This document shows, one piece after another, positions 1 to 5,759 of a DNA stretch of 8,893 bases. How positions within the stretch are numbered: position 1 is the first letter of the stretch; each line of letters begins with the position of its first letter. The position numbers were made by a program, and so were the translations under genes. The notes beneath the pieces were generated by a model. It saw only the letters and a program-made list of their open reading frames with translations, was not told the origin of the DNA and searched no databases. Source of the stretch: an uncultured bacterium (lineage in GTDB: Bacteria; Bacteroidota; Bacteroidia; Chitinophagales; CAIODY01); the NCBI GenBank assembly GCA_903871715.1, contig CAIQHW010000554.1, forward strand, positions 1 to 8,893, written 5' to 3'.

Positions 1-1218
1 AAATTGAATGCCAACAAAAAAGTGCGCTTGATAAAAGGCAGCAGCACTTTGCTTACTGATAATTTAGATTACGATATGAAAACCAAGACTGGATGGTATT
101 TGCAAGGTGGCAGATTAATGAATGATAGCACTTTATTAATCAGTAAAATCGGATACTATCATGCAGGCAATGGCGATGCGTATTTCAAAGAAAAAGTGAA
201 AGTTACAAACCCACATTATTCGTTGCTTGCTGATTCGTTTATGTACAATGTAAACACCAAAACAAATTTTTTTACAGGTGCCACACACATCACCACCGAC
301 AGCAACAAAGTGTATTGCGAAGGCGGCTATTATTCACTGCTCACGGGTGATAGCCGATTTATAAATCATGCGCACATCATTTCAAAAACTGATGATGTAT
401 TGGGCGATAGAATTGATTTCAACGCCAAAACTGGCATTGGTGCTGCATTTGGCGATGTTCAATTTTACGACAGCGTTCAAAAAATAATTATCACAGCAGG
501 CGAAGCACATTTTAATCGGCGCACAAACTTTTTAAAAGCTTTTCGATTTCCAGTGTTGCAAACGCTTATGGATAAAGACACTTTGTTTATTCATGCCGAC
601 ACTTTAACATCGTTTCAGCAGATTGATTCTGTGAACGCAAAAGATACCTTTCAACACAAATTATTGTTGGCAAATTATCATGTAAAAATGTTTAGTAAAA
701 AATTTCAAGCCCTTTGCGATTCAGCATCCTACAACTTTTCTGATTCGGCTTTTCATTTATTTTATACACCCATTTTATGGGCAGAAGCCAATCAATTAAC
801 AGGCGATACGATTTTTATTTTTACAAAACAAAAAAAAATTCATCACCTCAATTTGATGCAAAAAGCGATGATTGTAAATCGGCTGCATCCAAAACTATTT
901 AATCAAGTCGCAGGAAAATTTATTGTTGGATTTTTTGAAAACAATGAATTGAAACAAATGATGGTGGATGGAAATGCTGAATCGGTCTATTACAGTACCG
1001 ATTCTAAAAGCCTCTATACTGGTGTAAATAAGAGCAGTGCAGGCAGAATGCGATTTGAATTTTTAGAAGGCAAAATGGACAAAATATTTTTTTACGAACA
1101 ACCAGATGCCACATTTTATCCAATGAAACATTTAGATTTCAAACAAATCAATTTGAAAAACATGAATTGGTTTGGAAATTTGCGCCCATCACTTTCGCAG
1201 TTTAAGTCAACAAATTGA
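1..1218 (+). CDS. OstA-like LPS-transport protein, C-terminal part (5' end outside window)
   Basis: The frame is open to the left edge, so this is the last ~405 residues of a longer protein; the TTG at base 4 need not be a real start. The visible part is built from repeating beta-rich units of about 30-40 residues of the type D-x-L-x-Y-(D/N)-x-x-T-(K/G)-x-G-x-x-x-G, for example TDNLDYDMKTKTGWYLQGG (residues 18-36), LLADSFMYNVNTKTNFFTG (73-91) and LGDRIDFNAKTGIGAAFGD (132-150). This pattern is typical of the LptA/LptD-N (OstA) beta-jellyroll fold, which shields lipid A chains as LPS crosses the periplasm. In Bacteroidota such proteins usually carry an OstA-like N-terminal domain after a signal peptide; that portion is missing here because of the window edge. 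The last ~200 residues (from DKDTLFIHADTL) look like a second run of the same fold. It ends at TGA 1216-1218, five bases from the convergent gene's stop. Family assignment is fairly sure; a precise role as LptA or as an LptD partner is inference. Confidence 0.8.
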   Translation, partial: KLNANKKVRLIKGSSTLLTDNLDYDMKTKTGWYLQGGRLMNDSTLLISKIGYYHAGNGDAYFKEKVKVTNPHYSLLADSFMYNVNTKTNFFTGATHITTDSNKVYCEGGYYSLLTGDSRFINHAHIISKTDDVLGDRIDFNAKTGIGAAFGDVQFYDSVQKIIITAGEAHFNRRTNFLKAFRFPVLQTLMDKDTLFIHADTLTSFQQIDSVNAKDTFQHKLLLANYHVKMFSKKFQALCDSASYNFSDSAFHLFYTPILWAEANQLTGDTIFIFTKQKKIHHLNLMQKAMIVNRLHPKLFNQVAGKFIVGFFENNELKQMMVDGNAESVYYSTDSKSLYTGVNKSSAGRMRFEFLEGKMDKIFFYEQPDATFYPMKHLDFKQINLKNMNWFGNLRPSLSQFKSTN

Positions 1219-1223
1219 GCCAA

Positions 1224-2504
1224 TTATTTTTGTTTGCCAAAATGCAATTTGTAATGCAAGCCAACTTCCAAACCCAACGTTAAATTTTTTGATTTTGCCG
1301 AAATATTATCGTTGACTAATTTTTTTACATTGCCTCCAAACGTAGCTCTGCCACCCATGGAGATAAAAAATCTATCGTTTAAATACATGTCATAATTTAC
1401 AGCTGTAACGAAATCCCACTCGGTTAAGTTTACTTGCTGGTTAATATAATCACTGCCTGGGATTGCTGTGTAGATAAGGTTTGGCTTTGTAGTACTTTTT
1501 AACCACCCATATTGCACACCAACCATATAATCCATCACCACAGGTTTTTGCTCCACCCCTTTCAGCGGATGCCATTTAAATTTAAATAACAACGGAATGT
1601 GGTTGTAATTCAGGCGAATACTACCATTCTTCGCAGCATACTGCGAACTAATTTCATAGCGTTGCGCCATTTGCGACACTAAATGATATTCAATTTGGAA
1701 ACCAAATTTATTATTAAAATCATATCCAGCCAACAAACCATAAGCCAACCCAGCATCAATTTTATAATTGAGCTGAACCATTGAAGTGCCTGTGGATGGC
1801 GGGTTTACTAAAATCCAAGTGTTGTTAAATTCGCCTTTTACACCAATGTGCCAGCCTTTTACAAAATACAATTGTCGGCGCAAAAGCTCATCAATAAACA
1901 TGTCATTGCTCACTTTGCGACGCAACATTCTGTTGTATTCGCGTTCGCCATCAGCCACTAAGCTGAGTTTCATCTTGGTCATCAATTGCATCGACATAGA
2001 ATTGGTGGCAGCCAATAATCGTTGTGGTTTATTTTCGTGTGCTATCAAATGTACTTCAGTGGCTGAATGCAACGTATTAGATTGGTTTTGTGAAACATCT
2101 AATTGCACATTTCTATTTCTATTATTTTCATTTTTTGTAATCAAAATTTCAGATTTTTTTTCTGAAATTTTTGATGAATTATTTGTTGAAATGGTAGATA
2201 AATTGCCCCCTACATCATTTTGCTTTTCAACAAAAATATTTTTTGATTTTGGATGAAAAATAGGATGAGCAATGGCAACAATTTTTTGTTTGATGGAATT
2301 ATCTTTTTGAAATAAAACTATAGAAGTAGAAATTACAACGCCGATAAAAGCAGCAGCCATAGACCATTTCATCCATGATGCAAAAATAAATTTATTTTCT
2401 GCAGGCAACTGTGCTGCCAATTTTTCCCAACCATTTTGTGGTGGGAAAACTTCATGCTGTGCTAAAGCATCTCGAAATATTTTGTCCATTTTATTATCTT
2501 TCAT
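1224..2504 (-). CDS. Single-pass membrane protein with outer-membrane-type beta-barrel C-terminus; probable anti-sigma-like partner
   Basis: 426 residues. The N-terminal ~40 residues are soluble and carry the motif HEVFPPQNGWEKLAAQL (17-33), of the kind seen at the start of Bacteroidota anti-sigma-like membrane proteins. One hydrophobic helix follows at about 44-65 (WMKWSMAAAFIGVVISTSIV), then a low-complexity Asn/Ser/Lys-rich linker (about 66-215). The C-terminal ~210 residues (216-423) alternate like a small outer-membrane barrel, with GWHIGVKGEFN, AGLAYGLLAGYDFNNKFGFQIEYH and LNYNHIPLLFKFKWHP matching the pattern of the OMP_b-brl_2-type family. There is no cleavable signal peptide. The start at 2504 overlaps the sigma factor gene by 11 bases; a second in-frame ATG at 2489 (Met6, MDKIFRDAL), 4 bases past the sigma stop, looks like the more usual family start. 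No clear Shine-Dalgarno is seen, so translation is probably coupled. An anti-sigma role is inferred from gene order and architecture; no known anti-sigma fold was recognised with certainty. Confidence 0.75.
   Translation of the reverse strand: MKDNKMDKIFRDALAQHEVFPPQNGWEKLAAQLPAENKFIFASWMKWSMAAAFIGVVISTSIVLFQKDNSIKQKIVAIAHPIFHPKSKNIFVEKQNDVGGNLSTISTNNSSKISEKKSEILITKNENNRNRNVQLDVSQNQSNTLHSATEVHLIAHENKPQRLLAATNSMSMQLMTKMKLSLVADGEREYNRMLRRKVSNDMFIDELLRRQLYFVKGWHIGVKGEFNNTWILVNPPSTGTSMVQLNYKIDAGLAYGLLAGYDFNNKFGFQIEYHLVSQMAQRYEISSQYAAKNGSIRLNYNHIPLLFKFKWHPLKGVEQKPVVMDYMVGVQYGWLKSTTKPNLIYTAIPGSDYINQQVNLTEWDFVTAVNYDMYLNDRFFISMGGRATFGGNVKKLVNDNISAKSKNLTLGLEVGLHYKLHFGKQK
2141..2174. repeat. Inverted repeat inside the membrane/barrel gene
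   Basis: AAAATTTCAGA (2143-2153) is the exact reverse complement of TCTGAAATTTT (2161-2171), separated by seven T. With one bulged base two more pairs form, giving a 13-pair stem. It lies in the part of the minus-strand gene that encodes the low-complexity linker (residues 112-122, KISEKKSEILI). No T tract follows on either strand in the position needed for a terminator. Confidence 0.6.
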
Positions 2505-3087
2505 ACACTACTGAATAATCATTTTTGAAATTTTTTTTTGTGTGGTCACTTAACATTTTTTGCAACAAAATTCTTGCCCTTGCCACTTGAGATTTTGAGG
2601 TGCCTTCATTGATATTTAACATCTCTCCAATTTCGCGATGCGTAAATCCTTCCACAGCATACAAGTTGAAAGTGATGCGATAACCATCAGATAATCGTTG
2701 CACCATTTTCATTAATTCGTTGGCATTGATGGTGCTAAAAATATCTTCACTAACAGCAGCTTCAGGCAACACTGGATTCAACTCAATCATCGGATGCATC
2801 TTCGAGTTTTTTCTAAAAAATTCAATTGAAGTGTGTACAAAAATTCGACGTATCCAACCTTCAAAACTGCCTTCGTTTTTAAATCCATTAATACTGTTAA
2901 AAACCTTTAAAAATCCCTCTTGTAGCAGGTCTTCGGCATCTTCACGAGATGGCGCATAGCGCATGCACACGGCAAACATTTTGCTGGCAAAATGCCCGTA
3001 TAATTTTTCTTGAAACTTGCGATTGCCTTTTTTGCAACCATCAATTATTTCAGAAAAATCGGGTAATATTTGATGTTCAATTTTCAA
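2494..3087 (-). CDS. RNA polymerase sigma factor, ECF (sigma-70 family)
   Basis: 197 residues, normal for an ECF sigma factor. Region 2 spans about 27-94: KLYGHFASKMFAVCMRYAPS, then SREDAEDLLQEGFLKVF (48-63, core-binding region 2.2 with the hallmark D-A-E-D-L-L-Q-E), then FKNEGSFEGWIRRIFVHTSI (69-88), which contributes to -10 recognition. Region 4 spans about 126-178, with the helix-turn-helix GFTHREIGEMLNINEGTSKSQVARAR (147-172, broken here only by the window's own spacing) that reads the -35-like element. The only start near the expected N-terminus is TTG at 3087; no ATG precedes region 2 in frame, and two TAA stops lie at 3105-3103 and 3099-3097. The short N-terminus before GCKKGNRK (residues 17-24) is what the family shows. 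It overlaps the downstream membrane/barrel gene by 11 bases, the usual sigma/anti-sigma arrangement. It directs transcription of an unknown regulon; autoregulation is plausible but no promoter could be supported. Confidence 0.93.
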   Translation of the reverse strand: MKIEHQILPDFSEIIDGCKKGNRKFQEKLYGHFASKMFAVCMRYAPSREDAEDLLQEGFLKVFNSINGFKNEGSFEGWIRRIFVHTSIEFFRKNSKMHPMIELNPVLPEAAVSEDIFSTINANELMKMVQRLSDGYRITFNLYAVEGFTHREIGEMLNINEGTSKSQVARARILLQKMLSDHTKKNFKNDYSVVYER

Positions 3088-3090
3088 TAG

Positions 3091-3119
3091 CGGTTTTTAA
3101 AATTACATCAATTTAACCG
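3091..3119 (-). promoter_or_regulatory. Leader hairpin just upstream of the sigma factor start
   Basis: On the minus strand the bases CGGTT (3119-3115) can pair with AACCG (3095-3091), and the inner AAATT (3114-3110) with AATTT (3104-3100), around a 5-base loop. The right arm has a 4-base bulge (3099-3096). The structure ends three bases before the TTG start at 3087. The stem is short and mostly A-T, so it may be only marginally stable; a role in limiting ribosome access is inference. Confidence 0.3.
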
Positions 3120-3166
3120 TTTCTAAAATTATAAGTCGTAAAAAAAGGCTGAAGGGTTGCATGAGG

Positions 3167-3182
3167 TAAAAAATATTTTTTA
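3167..3182. repeat. 16-base perfect AT palindrome between the DUF5686 and sigma genes
   Basis: TAAAAAATATTTTTTA reads identically on both strands. It lies 24 bases after the DUF5686 stop codon and about 80 bases before the sigma factor start, inside a 118-base gap that otherwise shows no gene. It might be a weak terminator for the DUF5686 gene, an AT-rich upstream element or a binding site, or chance in AT-rich DNA. It has no GC-rich stem, so I do not call it a terminator. Confidence 0.35.
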
Positions 3183-3205
3183 AGACAAAATGGTACAATC
3201 TTACT

Positions 3206-5689
3206 CTACCAACTATGTTTCAAAATATTGTATTGTTCAATCCCAATTTTGTATTGAATGGGTTGATGGGCTTGATTGGCAATTGAAGAAACTAGATAAA
3301 AACCAATCTTGTATTTATCAATGCCTATGCGAAATATTTTTTCCAAACCTACAAATGCTTCAGCATAGCGCAAATTTCTTTCGGGCACATCTAACAAGCC
3401 GCCACCAGCCACTTCCAGCAGGTTTAATTTTTTCAACAACGGAATTTTATTCAAGATAGCTCCATTGAATTCGTGCAAAACATGCAACTCATAAAACCAA
3501 TTGTAAACCGCAAAAGTGGAGTCTAATGCTTGAAAATTGCGAAGCGGATTCGAGAACAAAAAGGGGTCGCCGCGGCGCATAAATTTATCATCTACCAATT
3601 GCAAATTGGCGGTGTTTAAAAATTTTCCTGCTGAAAAATTGAAATTAAAAATGCTAGCCAAACCTAATGTTCGCCGCTGTCTTAAGCCCAATTCTATGTA
3701 ATCAAAATTTTCAACACTGCTGAAAAAATCAGGAATTGCTTTGCGCCATTGCGTATAAAAAGTGGGGTATTTGGAACCTAAAATTATTTTTTGCAAAGGC
3801 TCACGAAGATATTTTTGTTGCGGTGTATAATCTATCTCAATGCGGTTATAGAAAGCATTGTAGGGCTGAAACGTGCGAATAGTTTGATTAGTTAAAACTG
3901 ATGAATCATTTTTTACTAAGCCATTTAATGTGTTGGCTAATTTATAATTGCTCAAATCGCTGCGCATTGAAAACTGCAATTCATTTATCAAATAAAATCC
4001 GTTGAATAATTCGGTAGAATGAGTGATGTCAATTTTATTATCTTGATAAAAATTGCCTCGTTGTAATAAATTAATGTACGCATCATTGAAGTTAATTAAA
4101 TCAAAATTGTGCCCCAACTCGATGCTGAAAAACGAGCGGTGATAAGGGTTGTACATCTTTTGAAAATAAACAGTCCCTTTAAAATCTTTGTTAAGCAAAC
4201 CATAAGTGATGTTGGAATAAACGTTGATAAATTTTTTATTCGCGTAGCGTTTTTGATAACCCACATAATCGCCCAAACGCATTCCTCCTACATAAAAAAT
4301 GTTGGGTAACATGCTTAAAATGGGGCTAATGTTCCAAGTTTGCTCTTTATAATGATTGTTAAAAGTTAAGCCATTCCACAAAATTCTTCCAGCATTGATG
4401 CGGTTTGTAGCCTTATCCACACTATCTAAATATTTACTGCTGTGTGTGATTTGATACAAACTATCGCGATGGCGAATGAATTTTATTTCATTTGCTTGCA
4501 AAGGTTCGCTTCGATTTTTTTTCCAAAACAAACTATCTTGATGATACGCCAAATCAGCAGTAGAGCCAATTTCGTTGCCAAAATATTTTTTCGAGAATTT
4601 TTTATCGAGTTGATAATTGGAATAATTTACCATCGTTGAACCCACAATTTTTCCATCATCGTTGTTGGTGTGGTAAGTAAATTTTTGTTTTTGCAACAGT
4701 GATTTATTTTTTTCAATCGCAAAAAATTGCTCCACTTTAAAATAATCATACTCCGGCAAGTGGTATTTTGGGAACTCCAATTCCAAATGTTGAATAGCCC
4801 ACAAACCATCTATAATAGTGGCTTCGCCGTTCATCAACGCATTACCCAATTTGCCAGCCGTGATTTTTATTCTATAAAAATGATGCCCATTTTTATCAAA
4901 TGATTTTAGCAATTTAAAACGGTAAGCCAACAAGCCGCTATAACTAAATGGCGACAAAAATGGTGTGGTAGAAATTGGTTTCGAGTAGATAAGATTTTTG
5001 TAAAAATTAAAATCGCCATCAGTGGTGGTTAAAAAAAATAATCGCCTTGTGTCGCCATATTTTTTTACACCAATTCGGGTTTCTTTAATTTTGTTAGGAT
5101 ACGAAAAATCTAATTGCAAAGCCACTTCTGCCATATTCATGCCATCTAATTCGATGTTCTTTTTTTTTGTTGAATCAATTTTTTTAGAAGAAAAAAAACT
5201 GTTCACTTGCAACGAATCGCTTTTGTTTTTTTCGTTTTGTTGAAATGCTTTGATGTAAACATCGCACGAAAAATTAGGTGATGGCAATGAAAAAGAATCT
5301 TTGTGTTCAATCACATTTTTAATAATTTCGTAAGCCCTATCTTTTTTGGAAGCAGAGATATGTACCGACTTTAATGTCGTTTTATCAGATAATTCAAGCA
5401 TTACATTTTGCTCCAAATTATTTTTATCAAGCACAATTGTAATCACATGCGTTTGATAACCAACCAATGAAAATACCAAATCATACTTACCACCCTTCAA
5501 TGTAAATTCATACTCGCCTTTAGCGTTGGCAATTTTGCCCAACTGTTCTTCTTTCACTTCCACCGAAGCATAAGGCAATGGCTCAAATGCTGTGTTGGTA
5601 ATAATGCCATGCACTCGAAGTGGTTGTGCCTTAACAAAACCAAGAAATGAAAACAAGAAAAATGAAAGGAAAATTTTTCGAAAAAACAT
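3206..5689 (-). CDS. CarboxypepD_reg-like / DUF5686 outer-membrane protein
   Basis: 827 residues from the chosen start, close to the usual 800-850 for this family. An upstream in-frame ATG (5740) would add 17 residues, but ATG 5689 gives a standard signal peptide: MFFRK, a hydrophobic core, then FVKA-Q with cleavage likely near residue 21. Residues about 23-100 form a carboxypeptidase-regulatory-like beta-sandwich (RVHGIITNTAFEPLPYASVEV, then the GEYEFTLKGGKYDLVFSLVGYQ pattern). The remainder is DUF5686: AYEIIKNVIEHKD after the sandwich, a mixed middle part, and from about residue 470 on a series of amphipathic strands consistent with an outer-membrane barrel. The block RRGDPFLF...LHVLHEFNGAILNKIPLLKKLNL matches the family's conserved C-terminal part. 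The final residue is Trp, as expected for a barrel's insertion signal. Its substrate is unknown; family members are envelope proteins without a settled function. It starts 70 bases after the purL stop and could be co-transcribed with it. Confidence 0.85.
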   Translation of the reverse strand: MFFRKIFLSFFLFSFLGFVKAQPLRVHGIITNTAFEPLPYASVEVKEEQLGKIANAKGEYEFTLKGGKYDLVFSLVGYQTHVITIVLDKNNLEQNVMLELSDKTTLKSVHISASKKDRAYEIIKNVIEHKDSFSLPSPNFSCDVYIKAFQQNEKNKSDSLQVNSFFSSKKIDSTKKKNIELDGMNMAEVALQLDFSYPNKIKETRIGVKKYGDTRRLFFLTTTDGDFNFYKNLIYSKPISTTPFLSPFSYSGLLAYRFKLLKSFDKNGHHFYRIKITAGKLGNALMNGEATIIDGLWAIQHLELEFPKYHLPEYDYFKVEQFFAIEKNKSLLQKQKFTYHTNNDDGKIVGSTMVNYSNYQLDKKFSKKYFGNEIGSTADLAYHQDSLFWKKNRSEPLQANEIKFIRHRDSLYQITHSSKYLDSVDKATNRINAGRILWNGLTFNNHYKEQTWNISPILSMLPNIFYVGGMRLGDYVGYQKRYANKKFINVYSNITYGLLNKDFKGTVYFQKMYNPYHRSFFSIELGHNFDLINFNDAYINLLQRGNFYQDNKIDITHSTELFNGFYLINELQFSMRSDLSNYKLANTLNGLVKNDSSVLTNQTIRTFQPYNAFYNRIEIDYTPQQKYLREPLQKIILGSKYPTFYTQWRKAIPDFFSSVENFDYIELGLRQRRTLGLASIFNFNFSAGKFLNTANLQLVDDKFMRRGDPFLFSNPLRNFQALDSTFAVYNWFYELHVLHEFNGAILNKIPLLKKLNLLEVAGGGLLDVPERNLRYAEAFVGLEKIFRIGIDKYKIGFYLVSSIANQAHQPIQYKIGIEQYNILKHSW

Positions 5690-5749
5690 GAAGTTGAAAA
5701 TAGTTACGAAAAATGATTTTGAAGAAAATAAAAAATGCAAAACAAAAAG

Positions 5750-5759
5750 TGTTGCAACA
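5750..5759. repeat. 10-base perfect palindrome directly after the purL stop
   Basis: TGTTGCAACA is a perfect dyad starting at the base next to the purL stop codon (TAA, 5762-5760). On the minus strand it is followed by CTTTTTGTTTT. The stem is too short for a confident terminator; it may equally be a dimeric regulator's site ahead of the DUF5686 gene, or chance. Confidence 0.3.

Noticed and set aside
1213..1231. AATTG-AGC-CAATT mini-hairpin followed by ATTTTTG as a terminator of the OstA-like gene
   Set aside because: Only a five-pair, mostly A-T stem that overlaps the stop codon; too weak to support.
1210..1252. 8-base inverted repeat spanning the convergent stop codons as a two-way terminator
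   Set aside because: The loop is 27 bases, the stem is A-T rich and no T tract follows on either strand.
1786..2256. 156-codon open frame on the + strand opposite the barrel gene
   Set aside because: It is the antisense of a well-supported gene, has Cys/Phe/Ser-rich composition unlike a real protein, and shows no recognisable domain.
3123..3135. TAATTTTA as a -7 box for the sigma factor
   Set aside because: It lacks the final G of TAnnTTTG and has no TTG at the right upstream distance; common by chance in this AT-rich gap.
3190..3459. 89-codon open frame on the + strand at the 3' end of the DUF5686 gene
   Set aside because: Mostly antisense to the DUF5686 C-terminus, no family resemblance, no start context.
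5690..5740. Longer start for the DUF5686 protein at ATG 5740
   Set aside because: It would add 17 residues before the natural signal peptide, which begins properly with MFFRK at 5689; the shorter start is preferred.
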